Assembly: GCF_012911605.1 (NCBI RefSeq)
Contig: NZ_JAAMPT010000204.1
Coordinates: forward strand, 62,001 to 126,000
DNA from: Flavobacterium solisilvae
Lineage (GTDB): Bacteria; Bacteroidota; Bacteroidia; Flavobacteriales; Flavobacteriaceae
Reading direction: 5' to 3'
Length of the DNA stretch: 64,000 nucleotides
In this document: in pieces, positions 10,324 to 18,833 of the stretch
Numbering within the stretch: the first letter of the stretch is position 1
Layout of the letters: every line of letters begins with the position of its first letter
Made by a program: the position numbers and the translations under genes
The notes under the pieces: generated by a model
What the model was told of the DNA's origin: nothing
Database searches by the model: none
The model's input: only the letters and a program-made list of their open reading frames with translations

Positions 10324-10357
10324 AATCCTCAATAGAAAAACTGTTGAGGATTTTTTA
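10324..10357 (+). terminator. secA terminator
   Basis: AATCCTCAA (10324-10332) pairs with TTGAGGATT (10344-10352) and is followed by a T run. It lies 43 bases after the secA stop. Confidence 0.8.
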
Positions 10358-10480
10358 TATTTTTAATCTTACAAATAAATTATAAATAATTATAAATATT
10401 TATTGTCAATTGTAAATAGTAAATTCGTAAATTTAACAAACAATAGTAGTCATGAAAAATACAATCTTAAAAATCGGTAT

Positions 10481-11230
10481 ATGAAATACTTAAAAATTAT
10501 TATAATTTGTCTTCTTTTTATTAACTGTAGCCAAGATGACAGAACAGAAAACAATATAAATGTTAGCCAAATTCCTTTTCCCGAAGCTTCATTTAAAATC
10601 ACTTTAAAATATGATTTTGAAAAATTTTCAACTATACACAGCTCAGAATATTCATTTGATGCTAATGGCAATGTATCAGCAGAAAAATATATAAGCACCG
10701 ACAATCCTAAACAAAGTTATTTTAGTACATTTCAATATGACGCAAATGGCAGGATAATAAGTGAAACCCGTAACAATTATGTTGTGTCTCATGTTATTTG
10801 GAGTGGAAATACAGCAAAGGTTTACCACAATACAAATCTTTTCCCTTCAACGTTTGTTTTTTCGAATGGTAATTTAACAGAAGTTATTTTCCAAGATTCC
10901 TCTGCAAGTCATAAAATAAATTATGATTCCAATAGTAATATTATTTCTGAAGAACAGAATAATGAAGTTTTTGTAGAGTATCTGAATTATAATTTATCTG
11001 TATCAAATCCTTTACATGTTTTGAAATCAATTGCAATTTTGAGATATGATATCCGTCCGTTTTCTAAAAATATTTTTGAAACTAAAAAAGCTTATCCTTA
11101 TGAAGGCGATGACTTTTCTATACCTCTTACTTTCTATCAATTTCAATATACCTTAAATCAAAATAGTAAAGTCTTAACAATAACCGATGATGAAACAGGT
11201 ATTTACAAAACATTTTTTGAGTATTACTAA
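10481..11230 (+). CDS. lipoprotein with YD-repeat-like motifs, function unknown
   Basis: The ATG at 10481 gives MKYLKIIIICLLFINCSQDD, a lipoprotein signal with the modified Cys in INC-S; an earlier in-frame ATG at 10403 would bury this signal and is rejected. The mature part, about 230 residues, has degenerate YD/RHS-like strands (FDANGNVSAEKY, YDANGRIISE, YDSNSNIISEE), suggesting a beta-rich surface or periplasmic protein. No enzyme motif was seen. It stands alone behind the secA terminator and is AT-rich. Confidence 0.65.
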   Translation: MKYLKIIIICLLFINCSQDDRTENNINVSQIPFPEASFKITLKYDFEKFSTIHSSEYSFDANGNVSAEKYISTDNPKQSYFSTFQYDANGRIISETRNNYVVSHVIWSGNTAKVYHNTNLFPSTFVFSNGNLTEVIFQDSSASHKINYDSNSNIISEEQNNEVFVEYLNYNLSVSNPLHVLKSIAILRYDIRPFSKNIFETKKAYPYEGDDFSIPLTFYQFQYTLNQNSKVLTITDDETGIYKTFFEYY

Positions 11231-11437
11231 ACACAATCAATACTAACAGCAATTTCTAATAACTATTTTTGATTTTTTTACCAGTTAACGATTTTTTTTT
11301 ATTTAACAGAAAATAATCCGCACGCCAGTATCAAAACTGTCAGAAATATTTAGAACGTTATTTCCTAAACAAAATCCTTCTATTTTCATTAAATCATTTT
11401 CAAGCTTTTTCTTATTTTTGAATTCAAATCATTTTTT

Positions 11438-12031
11438 ATGAAAAAATATCTATTGATAACCACTTTATTTCTGACTGTAACTCTCTTTGGTCAAAAAACT
11501 AAATTTAGCATTGAAGCCAATTATCCTTTACCAATAGACAATAATTTTGTTGGTGAAAACTATGATGGAATTATTGATTTAGGAGTAAAATACCAAATTA
11601 AAGAATTAGAAACAGTCAATTTAGGCGTTTCCGTTAATAGCTCTTATTATACTTTTGAAGAAGAAGCATTTTTTCCTGCATTTGATGAATATTTAAAATT
11701 CAAGACATCACTTTATGTAATTCAACCAAGATTTTTTTGTGAATTAAACCTAAAAAATGTTCCTAAATTACATCCTTATGCTGGAATTGGGTATTCTCTT
11801 TTTATTTCAAAAACAAAATTTTCAAATTCGGAAAGTAATCCTAATGATGAAAGCAATAATCAAAGCGGACTAAATCTCGATTTAGGATTAAATTATGACA
11901 TAACTAATCGACTTTATCTTACTGTTTCTTATAACTATTTTAAGTTACTTCAACTCGACGAAGCTGTACCAAAAACAGGTTATAACACTAATGTAAATAT
12001 TTTAAAAATGGGTGTTGGCTTTAGAATTTAA
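11438..12031 (+). CDS. outer-membrane beta-barrel protein
   Basis: A 197-residue protein with a signal peptide ending in LFGQ, then alternating amphipathic strands and a final strand closing in KMGVGFRI, as in small outer-membrane barrel (PorT/OMP_b-brl-like) proteins. A phrase HPYAGIGYSLF is typical for these barrels. TATTTTTG at 11413-11420 is a good -7 box. The stop is followed two bases later by the ATG of the next gene, so the two form an operon. Function is not known. Confidence 0.7.
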   Translation: MKKYLLITTLFLTVTLFGQKTKFSIEANYPLPIDNNFVGENYDGIIDLGVKYQIKELETVNLGVSVNSSYYTFEEEAFFPAFDEYLKFKTSLYVIQPRFFCELNLKNVPKLHPYAGIGYSLFISKTKFSNSESNPNDESNNQSGLNLDLGLNYDITNRLYLTVSYNYFKLLQLDEAVPKTGYNTNVNILKMGVGFRI

Positions 12032-12033
12032 TA

Positions 12034-12609
12034 ATGAAAAAAATTACTATCCTTTTAATTTTAATATCCTTAAATTCTTTCTGTCAGTCTAAAGAAAGTT
12101 TGCAAGCTTCTACAAAAAAACTCTACGATTCCAATTATTTAATGGAATTTGAAACTTTGGCAGATTTAACTTATCCCAAAGTTTTTGAAGAAATCGGCAG
12201 GGAAGCTTTTATAGAAAAAATGGATTTGGATTATCAAAATGAAGAATATCGTTTGCGATTACAATTGCCAAATGTTACTTTTCAATACAGCGAACTGAAA
12301 AAAAGTGGCGGAAAATCATTTTATATTATTACGTTTAAAAATCCAGTTCGTTATTTCTTCGAAGAAAAACTAACAACGGAACAAGCTGCCGAAAAGAAAA
12401 AACAGTTGCAAGAAATCAATCAAACGCAAGACGTTACTTTTGAACCAGCACGAAACAGTTTTAATGTCAAAAAAACAACAACTTATGTTGCCATTTCTGA
12501 TGAAAATACTTCAGGCGAATGGAAGTTTTTCAACTTTGATGATAAAGAGCAACGTGAGTTTTTTGAAAAAGAATTCCCTAGCCTTTTTCAAGAACTGAAA
12601 TCAAAATAA
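12034..12609 (+). CDS. exported protein of unknown function
   Basis: A 191-residue protein with a signal peptide (MKKITILLILISLNSFCQ). The rest is soluble, alpha/beta, rich in charged residues, without Cys in the mature part and without a motif that I recognise. It starts two bases after the barrel gene's stop and is closed by a terminator, so it is probably a partner of that barrel protein. Confidence 0.65.
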   Translation: MKKITILLILISLNSFCQSKESLQASTKKLYDSNYLMEFETLADLTYPKVFEEIGREAFIEKMDLDYQNEEYRLRLQLPNVTFQYSELKKSGGKSFYIITFKNPVRYFFEEKLTTEQAAEKKKQLQEINQTQDVTFEPARNSFNVKKTTTYVAISDENTSGEWKFFNFDDKEQREFFEKEFPSLFQELKSK

Positions 12610-12610
12610 A

Positions 12611-12635
12611 AAAAGCTCCAAAAATTGGAGCTTTT
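12611..12635. terminator. bidirectional terminator between convergent genes
   Basis: AAAAGCTCCAA and TTGGAGCTTTT form a perfect 11-bp stem with a 3-base loop. A and T runs on either side allow it to end transcription from both directions. Confidence 0.85.
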
Positions 12636-12660
12636 AACATTTAAACTAACGTGAAATAAA

Positions 12661-13137
12661 TTAAAACTTATATCCTGCTCCAATAAATACTCCGCTAACT
12701 GCAATATCTCCAAATCCTAAAGAATATTTTGCATTAGCTTCAATTTCCTCAGTAATATCATAAGAAGCACCAAAATCAACATTGAATTTTAATTTATCTT
12801 CTTCAAAATCACTGAAATAATTTAAACTTGGTCCAGCAAGAAGTCCGAATTTTTCTGCTACATTGTATTTTGCCAAAATAGGTAAACTGAAGAAATTAGA
12901 ATCGCTAATAGCTACATACAATAACTCTGGCTGCACCGAAAATTTTTCAGACAAACCGATGTTAGCAAAACCACCAACAAAAAATCCAGTTTCAGAAGCT
13001 GTTCCCGAAACTCCCATTACCTCAACTTTTACCGAAGCAAAATCAACACCTGCTTTCACCCCAAATTTTGTCTCTTGAGCATTTGTAAATCCAAATGCAA
13101 ATACTGCAACAGCAGCAAATAGTAATCTTTTCATCAT
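12661..13137 (-). CDS. small outer-membrane barrel (porin-like) protein
   Basis: A 158-residue protein with a clear signal peptide (MMKRLLFAAVAVFAFGFTNA), then KFGVKAGVDFASV, the usual first strand of opacity-type or OMP_b-brl barrels, and a final strand GVFIGAGYKF. Single-copy proteins of this kind are abundant in flavobacteria. It has a good promoter just upstream and a shared terminator downstream. Its role is likely structural or unknown. Confidence 0.75.
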   Translation of the reverse strand: MMKRLLFAAVAVFAFGFTNAQETKFGVKAGVDFASVKVEVMGVSGTASETGFFVGGFANIGLSEKFSVQPELLYVAISDSNFFSLPILAKYNVAEKFGLLAGPSLNYFSDFEEDKLKFNVDFGASYDITEEIEANAKYSLGFGDIAVSGVFIGAGYKF

Positions 13138-13160
13138 AATTTGTTTTTAAAGTTATATGA

Positions 13161-13191
13161 CAAAACTACCTAAGCTACAATTGTTCAACAA
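13161..13191 (-). promoter_or_regulatory. Bacteroidota promoter of the porin-like gene
   Basis: On the minus strand TTG (13191-13189) is followed after 20 bases by TAGTTTTG (13168-13161). This fits the TTG-N19/20-TAnnTTTG consensus, and the -7 box ends 23 bases before the start codon at 13137. Confidence 0.6.
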
Positions 13192-13218
13192 TACGGCAAA
13201 TGCCTTATTTTAACATTT

Positions 13219-14625
13219 TTAAGTTAAATGATCAGGGAAAATTTTTCCAGGATTGAGAATATTATTTGGATCAAAAACACGTTTGATACTTTCCATCAGT
13301 TCCAAATGAGAACGAGTAAAAGCAATATCCATGAAGTTTTTTTGAACGTAACCAATGCCATGTTCGCCTGACAAAGTTCCTTTCAATGAAACGGTTAATT
13401 CAAATATTTCACGAATTCCAACTGGAACTTGCGTTTGCCAATTATCATCGGTCATGTCGCCTTTGATGATGTTCACGTGTAGATTTCCGTCGCCAGCATG
13501 ACCATAACAAACCGATTTAAAACCATGCTTTGCTCCTATTCGTTTAATTCCTGATAATAATTCAGGCAACATATATCGTGGAACAACCGTATCTTCTTCT
13601 TTATAAATCGAATTCGATTTCACGGCTTCTGCAACGGAACGACGCATTTTCCACAACGCATTTTTTTGTTCTTCGGTATCGGCAAAAAGCACCTCGTCAA
13701 TTTCAAATTGTTCTACAACCGACATTATTTTTTCAGCTTCGAGCATCAAGATTTCTGGATAATTTCCATCTACTTCAATTAATAAATGTGCTTGAACTTT
13801 GTCATCAACATTGATGCTAATATCGTCGTGGTATTTTAATGTCCAATCGATAGCATCGCGTTCCATAAACTCTAAAGCACTTGGAATAATTCCAGCACGG
13901 AAAATAGCTGAAACAGCTTCGCAAGCTTCTTGTGCTTTATAAAACGGTACTAACATTAAAACATTATGCGAATTTTTAGGAAGCAATTTTAAAACGGCTT
14001 TTGTAATTACACCAAGCGTTCCTTCGCTACCAACCATCAATTGCGTTAGATTATAACCTGTAGAATTTTTTAACGTATTGGCTCCAGTCCAAATGATGTC
14101 ACCATTAGGCAAAACAACTTCTAAATTCAGGACATAATCTTTGGTAACTCCATATTTTACTGCTCGCGCGCCACCAGAATTTTCAGCGATGTTTCCGCCA
14201 ATCCAACAACTTCCCATACTGCTTGGATCAACTGGATAGAACAAACCTTTCTCAGCAACAGTTTCACGTAAAACTTGAGTAATTACAGCTGGTTCAACGA
14301 TAACCTGAAGGTTTTGTTCGTCTATTTCGAGGATTTTATTTAATCGTTCCAAGGACAACCCGATTCCTTCATAAATGGATAATGCACCGCCACTTAAACC
14401 TGTTCGCGCTCCGATTGGTGTGGTTGGGATTTTGTATTCGTTTGCCAATTTTATAACTGCCGAAACTTCTCTGGTATTTGCCGGTTTTACGACAACGCTT
14501 GGTGGAAAAACATAGTCTTCGGTTTCGTCGTGACCGTAGTGATTTCTAGTTTCGATGTCGGTGAAGATATAGTTTTCACCTACTATTTGTGTGAGTTTAT
14601 GTAGTATTTCTGGATTGAGTGACAT
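13219..14625 (-). CDS. FAD-linked oxidase, GlcD/D-lactate dehydrogenase family
   Basis: A 468-residue protein with an N-terminal PCMH FAD-binding domain (KPANTREVSAVIKLANEY, then PIGARTGLSGGA and DPSSMGSCWIGGNIAENSGG) and a C-terminal FAD-oxidase cap with the metal-site regions YGHAGDGNLHVN and SGEHGIGY. This is the layout of glycolate oxidase GlcD, D-lactate dehydrogenase and D-2-hydroxyglutarate dehydrogenase; the substrate cannot be decided from sequence. No signal peptide or iron-sulphur partner gene is seen next to it, which fits the single-subunit soluble form. It stands alone between a porin gene and a transporter pair. Confidence 0.9.
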   Translation of the reverse strand: MSLNPEILHKLTQIVGENYIFTDIETRNHYGHDETEDYVFPPSVVVKPANTREVSAVIKLANEYKIPTTPIGARTGLSGGALSIYEGIGLSLERLNKILEIDEQNLQVIVEPAVITQVLRETVAEKGLFYPVDPSSMGSCWIGGNIAENSGGARAVKYGVTKDYVLNLEVVLPNGDIIWTGANTLKNSTGYNLTQLMVGSEGTLGVITKAVLKLLPKNSHNVLMLVPFYKAQEACEAVSAIFRAGIIPSALEFMERDAIDWTLKYHDDISINVDDKVQAHLLIEVDGNYPEILMLEAEKIMSVVEQFEIDEVLFADTEEQKNALWKMRRSVAEAVKSNSIYKEEDTVVPRYMLPELLSGIKRIGAKHGFKSVCYGHAGDGNLHVNIIKGDMTDDNWQTQVPVGIREIFELTVSLKGTLSGEHGIGYVQKNFMDIAFTRSHLELMESIKRVFDPNNILNPGKIFPDHLT

Positions 14626-14683
14626 GGTTTTGTATTTGAAAGAGTAAATATAATGATAACAAAAACAAAAGACAAATCCTGTT

Positions 14684-14742
14684 TAGCCCTGATTGAAGTG
14701 GTATCGTCTTTTGGGACGATAGAAACGGAAAGCAGGAATAAG
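14684..14742 (+). repeat. dispersed intergenic repeat, copy A
   Basis: The element runs from TAGCCCTGATTGAAGTGG to AACGGAAAGCAGGAATA. Inside is a 7-bp hairpin (TATCGTC / GACGATA, 14702-14721). The same conserved ends occur at 22661-22739 (other strand) and 32175-32317. It occupies most of the gap between the FAD oxidase and the MFS gene. Confidence 0.75.
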
Positions 14743-14771
14743 GAATCTAAGAATACGCTAGCGATTCGCTC

Positions 14772-15983
14772 CTACTCTTTTTTCTTTAAATTGGGAAGAA
14801 AGTAACAAATTGCGCCAATCAACGGAAGATAGGAACAGACATGATACACATAGCTAATGGATGTATAATCGGCTAGTTTACCTAATAAAGCTGAACCCAA
14901 AGCACCCATTCCAAAGGCAAAACCATAGAAAAGTCCGGAAACCATGCCGAGTTTTTTAGGTAAAAGTTCTTGTGCATAAACCAATATGGCTGGGAAAGCT
15001 GACGAAATGATTATTCCGATGATGACCATTAAAACATCGGTCCAAAAAAGATTGACGTAAGGCAATAGCAAAGCAAACGGAAATGCGCCGAAAACGGATA
15101 ACCAAATCACATATTTTCTACCGATTTTGTCGCCTAATGGTCCGCCGAGAATGGTTCCAACAGCATAAGCAATCAGGTAAATAAACATGTGAAACTGCGC
15201 TTGTTTGATAGTTAATCCAAATTTATCAATAATGTAAAATTGGTAATAACTCGATAGACTGGCTGAATAGAAAAACTTAGAAAATATGACGATTAATAGT
15301 ATTCCGATGGCGATTTGCACTTTTCGTTTTGGTAGATTATGAAAATCGATAAAAGGTTGCACTTTGTTTTTTCGCAGTACTAAATGGTCGCGATACCAAT
15401 AGGCGATTTTGCTTAGAATTGCTAATCCAATGGCGGCTACGATAATGAACCAAAGAATGTATTGTTGTGAGTTTGGAATTACAATTAATGCTACTAAAAG
15501 TGGTCCAAGTGCTGTTCCGAAATTTCCGCCAACTTGAAAAATAGATTGTGCCAAACCACGTTTTCCGCCCGAAGCTAGATTGGAAATACGTGCCGATTCG
15601 GGATGGAAAATGGATGAACCCGTTCCGATAAGAATTACAGAAGCAATTATCCAATAAAAATTATCCGCATAGGAAATGGAAACAATTCCCGCCATGGAGA
15701 AAAGCATTCCGTAGATTTGGGAAAATGGCTTTGGGTTTTTATCGGTATAATAACCCACTAACGGTTGGAAAATGGATGCCGAAAACTGAAATGCAAATGT
15801 AATTAAACCAATTTGTGAAAAGGTCAAATTATAACTTTCCTTCAGCAAAGGATAAATAGACGGAATAATTGCTTGAATTAAATCGTTGAGCAAATGGGCA
15901 AAACTGATTGAAAATAGTATTGAGTAAACTGTTTTTTGAGCTAAATCTTTGTCTTTAACCAAAACCTTAACTAAAGTGTCCAT
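14772..15983 (-). CDS. MFS transporter, Fsr-like
   Basis: A 403-residue protein with about twelve membrane segments. The start (SISFAHLLNDLIQAIIPSIYP) and the loop IFHPESARISNLASGGKRGLAQSIFQVGG are typical of the fosmidomycin resistance (Fsr) group of major facilitator proteins. Substrates of this group in Bacteroidota are mostly unknown; drug or small metabolite export is plausible. Its ATG follows the stop codon of the AEC carrier gene with no gap, so translation is coupled and the two carriers belong to one operon. Confidence 0.85.
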   Translation of the reverse strand: MDTLVKVLVKDKDLAQKTVYSILFSISFAHLLNDLIQAIIPSIYPLLKESYNLTFSQIGLITFAFQFSASIFQPLVGYYTDKNPKPFSQIYGMLFSMAGIVSISYADNFYWIIASVILIGTGSSIFHPESARISNLASGGKRGLAQSIFQVGGNFGTALGPLLVALIVIPNSQQYILWFIIVAAIGLAILSKIAYWYRDHLVLRKNKVQPFIDFHNLPKRKVQIAIGILLIVIFSKFFYSASLSSYYQFYIIDKFGLTIKQAQFHMFIYLIAYAVGTILGGPLGDKIGRKYVIWLSVFGAFPFALLLPYVNLFWTDVLMVIIGIIISSAFPAILVYAQELLPKKLGMVSGLFYGFAFGMGALGSALLGKLADYTSISYVYHVCSYLPLIGAICYFLPNLKKKE

Positions 15984-16895
15984 TTAAAAAGTATTTAAAA
16001 TAAAGTACCAAAATGCGAGTGTAATGAACGAAAGCGGAATTCCGATACCGACCATCATACTGCTTAATTTGGGTTTTAATCCGTAATTGGAAGCTAAAAT
16101 TGCTCCTGTAATCATTGGTGCCATCGCTGCTTCCATAATAGAAACATCAACGGCAATACCATTTCCACCAGCAATAACTCTGTAAAGTAAAAAGAAAATC
16201 GCCGGAGTTATCATCAATTTGAAGAACAATCCCAAAGCAAGATAGTTCCAATGTTTGCTTTTTTTGTCAATTTTTAATTGCAAACCAACGGCAACCAAAG
16301 CCACCGGAGTTATCGTTGCTCCCAATTTTTGAAAAACAGATTGAAATTTGTCATCAAAATCCATTTGAAACACATTCATCAAACAAGCTATAACAAAGGC
16401 AATAAACGGTGGAAAAAGTAAAATCTTTTTTAATATGTCTTTTCCATTGGTTTCGCCTCGGGAAAAAATTCCGGCGGTAATAACGCCAAGTATTGTCATT
16501 ACTACAAAAGTTCCAGGTTGATCAACAATGATGGCTGTTTTAATACCTTCTTCTCCATATAATGCTTGGATTATTGGAAAACCTACGAAAGAGGTATTTC
16601 CTAAACCAGCTGTGAGAATTAAACATCCTATCAACTTATTGGACCAACCCATTGCTTTTCCTATGAAATAGAAAAAAACGAAAGAAAGCAAAAACCCTAT
16701 CCAAGCAATGCCAAGCGGATATAACAATTTTGCCGAAATAGAAATTTTAGGAATATAAAATAATGCCAATGCTGGCAAAGCGATATAAATGACAAACTGG
16801 TTTAAAGCTAAGTATCCGTTTTTAGGAAAAGCAGTAACACGTTGCATTGCAAATCCCATTATCAAACATAGAAAAACCAACAAAATGTTTTCCAT
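15984..16895 (-). CDS. AEC family transporter
   Basis: A 303-residue integral membrane protein with about ten hydrophobic segments. The features LNQFVIYIALPALALFYI near the start, TAGLGNTSFVGFPIIQALYG and the C-terminal EAAMAPMITGAILASNYGL are those of the auxin-efflux-carrier/bile-acid-permease-like (AEC) family. Family members move organic acids or amino acids such as malate. It is the first gene of a two-gene operon with the MFS gene. Confidence 0.88.
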   Translation of the reverse strand: MENILLVFLCLIMGFAMQRVTAFPKNGYLALNQFVIYIALPALALFYIPKISISAKLLYPLGIAWIGFLLSFVFFYFIGKAMGWSNKLIGCLILTAGLGNTSFVGFPIIQALYGEEGIKTAIIVDQPGTFVVMTILGVITAGIFSRGETNGKDILKKILLFPPFIAFVIACLMNVFQMDFDDKFQSVFQKLGATITPVALVAVGLQLKIDKKSKHWNYLALGLFFKLMITPAIFFLLYRVIAGGNGIAVDVSIMEAAMAPMITGAILASNYGLKPKLSSMMVGIGIPLSFITLAFWYFILNTF

Positions 16896-17042
16896 TTGGA
16901 AATAATAGTAGAAATATTTTGCAAAGGAACGGCAAAAAAAACAAACAGAAGAAAATCTAAAGTGAAAGGTTTCTTAAAATTGCTATTTTAATATACTCAC
17001 AGACTTCTTTTATTTTATTAAATTTACCCAAACATTATTACC

Positions 17043-18128
17043 TTGAGTAAAAAAGCTAATACAAATAGTGCATTACACGAAAAAGACGGCATTCCTCAAC
17101 CGGAAAGCATTAATAAATCTTCCGTGGAAAAAGTTATGCTTCGTCGCAGAAATCAACCTTCGGCAAAGGAATTGATTGCTGGAATTTTGGCACAAGATAA
17201 AGTAGCACTCAGCCGCGCCATTACCTTGGTAGAAAGTACTAATCTTGACCATCTAGTCAAAGCAAACGAAATCATCAACGGCTGTTTGCCTCACGCCAAT
17301 AAATCTATCCGCATAGGAATTACGGGTGTGCCAGGCGTTGGGAAGAGTACCTTTATTGAAGCTTTTGGAAAACACTTGACTTCTATGGGTAAAAAAGTAG
17401 CGGTGCTGGCAGTTGATCCAAGTAGCACCATTTCCCACGGAAGTATTCTTGGCGATAAAACCCGAATGGAAGAATTAGTAAAAGACGAAAACGCATTTAT
17501 ACGTCCGAGTGCTTCGGGAGATACGCTTGGCGGTGTAGCTCGAAAAACCCGCGAGACTATTATTCTTTGTGAAGCGGCAGGATTTGACACGATTATTATA
17601 GAAACCGTTGGCGTTGGTCAAAGTGAAACTGCGGTTCACAGTATGGTGGATTTCTTTTTGTTATTAAAAATTTCGGGTGCTGGCGATGAACTCCAAGGCA
17701 TCAAACGTGGCATCATGGAAATGGCAGATACCATTGTTATCAACAAAGCCGATGGTGATAATGTTGCTAAAGCCAAATTAGCCAAAACAGAATTCAATAG
17801 AGCATTGCATTTGTTTCCCGCCAAATCTTCTGGTTGGATACCCAAAGTGACTACCTGTAGCGCATTTGAAAAAACAGGTATTGATAATGTATGGAAGATT
17901 ATTTCAGAATATATAGAACTGGTTAAGGGTAACAATTATTTTGACGAAAAACGTCAAAACCAAAACCAGTTTTGGATGATGGAAACCATTAATGAACAGT
18001 TGAAAAACCATTTTTACAATCATCCTGAGATTATTACTTTATTAGAACAAAATAAATTAGACGTGGCTTCCAATAAAAAAACTCCATTTTCTGCAGCATT
18101 AGAATTACTTTCTAAATATTTTAAGTAA
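17043..18128 (+). CDS. meaB: methylmalonyl-CoA mutase-associated GTPase MeaB
   Basis: The P-loop GVPGVGKSTFIEAFG lies near residue 95, followed by AVDPSS, GDKTRM, the switch region ETVGVGQSE and the NKADGDN base-recognition motif. The AITLVEST helix before the P-loop is also typical of the MeaB/ArgK/MMAA family. This GTPase loads and protects adenosylcobalamin in methylmalonyl-CoA mutase. The frame opens at a TTG (17043), which keeps the normal N-terminal arm; the first ATG is at 17136 and would shorten it by 31 residues. No mutase gene is adjacent, but a cobalamin adenosyltransferase is encoded at 5855. Confidence 0.93.
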   Translation: MSKKANTNSALHEKDGIPQPESINKSSVEKVMLRRRNQPSAKELIAGILAQDKVALSRAITLVESTNLDHLVKANEIINGCLPHANKSIRIGITGVPGVGKSTFIEAFGKHLTSMGKKVAVLAVDPSSTISHGSILGDKTRMEELVKDENAFIRPSASGDTLGGVARKTRETIILCEAAGFDTIIIETVGVGQSETAVHSMVDFFLLLKISGAGDELQGIKRGIMEMADTIVINKADGDNVAKAKLAKTEFNRALHLFPAKSSGWIPKVTTCSAFEKTGIDNVWKIISEYIELVKGNNYFDEKRQNQNQFWMMETINEQLKNHFYNHPEIITLLEQNKLDVASNKKTPFSAALELLSKYFK

Positions 18129-18138
18129 TTTCATAAAT

Positions 18139-18280
18139 TATACCCTATTTACTTCAATTTCACAAAAAAGTTTATTTTAATACCATAAAAGGTATAAAAA
18201 ATCAATAAATTTAAAAAATATACTATTTTAGGTGTAATTTTATGAAAAAATAATATATTTGTACTTTAAAAGGTATAAAA
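18139..18280 (+). promoter_or_regulatory. hipBST promoter with repeated operator half-sites
   Basis: TATATTTG (18254-18261) is a good -7 box 19 bases before the hipB ATG. Three co-oriented AGGTRTAAW half-sites have their GG at 18191, 18231 and 18272, that is about 40 bases apart; the first sits in a small palindrome ATACC-N6-GGTAT (18180-18195) and the third lies between the -7 box and the start codon. An opposite half-site TATACCC lies at 18139-18145. The layout suggests cooperative binding of HipB complexes and autorepression. Binding itself is an inference. Confidence 0.55.
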
Positions 18281-18514
18281 ATGAAAGAAAATCTAAACAA
18301 CATCAGTATTCACGTTAAAAGAAAACGTAAACAAAACAAACTAACACAACCCGAGTTAGCATTGAAAGCAGGTGTTGGATTACGATTTGTTAGAGATTTA
18401 GAACAAGGAAAAAATACCTTACGAATGGATAAAGTGAATGATGTATTACGACTATTTGGCGAAACTTTAGGAGTTGTAGCAATGGATAGAGATAAAATAA
18501 TAGGAAATGAATAG
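18281..18514 (+). CDS. hipB: HipB-like XRE antitoxin/repressor
   Basis: A 77-residue helix-turn-helix protein: KRKRKQNKLTQPELALKAGV, then GLRFVRDLEQGKNTLRMDKV, the five-helix Cro/XRE fold of HipB and Y4mF-type antitoxins. It is the first gene of a three-gene operon and overlaps the next gene by 8 bases. It should bind the repeated GGTATA sites upstream and repress the operon. In three-part HipBST systems HipB contributes mainly DNA binding, and the neutralising role lies with HipS. Confidence 0.88.
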   Translation: MKENLNNISIHVKRKRKQNKLTQPELALKAGVGLRFVRDLEQGKNTLRMDKVNDVLRLFGETLGVVAMDRDKIIGNE

Positions 18515-18833
18515 AAGTGGAAATGTATATGTAAAAAATGTTTTTTGTGGCGTTGTTAGTGAAACAGACGCAGGATATTCATTTGAATATAACAACCATT
18601 ATTTACAAAATACAGAAGCACAAGCAGTAAGTTTAACATTACCATTAACCGAAAAACCATATCACAGTAAAACATTATTTGCTTTTTTTGATGGATTAAT
18701 TCCAGAAGGATGGCTTTTAGATCTTGCCGAAAAAAATTGGAAAATAAATTACAAAGACCGAATGGGTTTGCTCCTAACCTGCTGTAAAGATTGTATTGGA
18801 GCCGTAAGCGTAATAAGAAATGAAGAATTATAA
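18507..18833 (+). CDS. hipS: HipS-like protein, stand-alone HipA N-terminal domain
   Basis: The 108-residue protein covers only the N-subdomain of HipA (VYVKNVFCGVVSE, LTLPLTEKPY, FFDGLIPEGWLLDLAE). In E. coli HipBST this part is a separate protein, HipS, of about 103 residues, which acts as the antitoxin. Trp69 in the IPEGW motif is at about the position of the HipS Trp (residue 65) reported to enter the kinase active site. It overlaps hipB by 8 bases and hipT by 14 bases, so expression is coupled. A two-part HipA broken by a recent frameshift is less likely, since both pieces have own starts and normal lengths. Confidence 0.8.
   Translation: MNRSGNVYVKNVFCGVVSETDAGYSFEYNNHYLQNTEAQAVSLTLPLTEKPYHSKTLFAFFDGLIPEGWLLDLAEKNWKINYKDRMGLLLTCCKDCIGAVSVIRNEEL

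Noticed and set aside
16896..17042. Possible promoter or small RNA between the AEC gene and meaB
   Set aside because: Only a one-mismatch -7 box (TTCCTTTG on the minus strand) was seen; no structure or gene could be supported.
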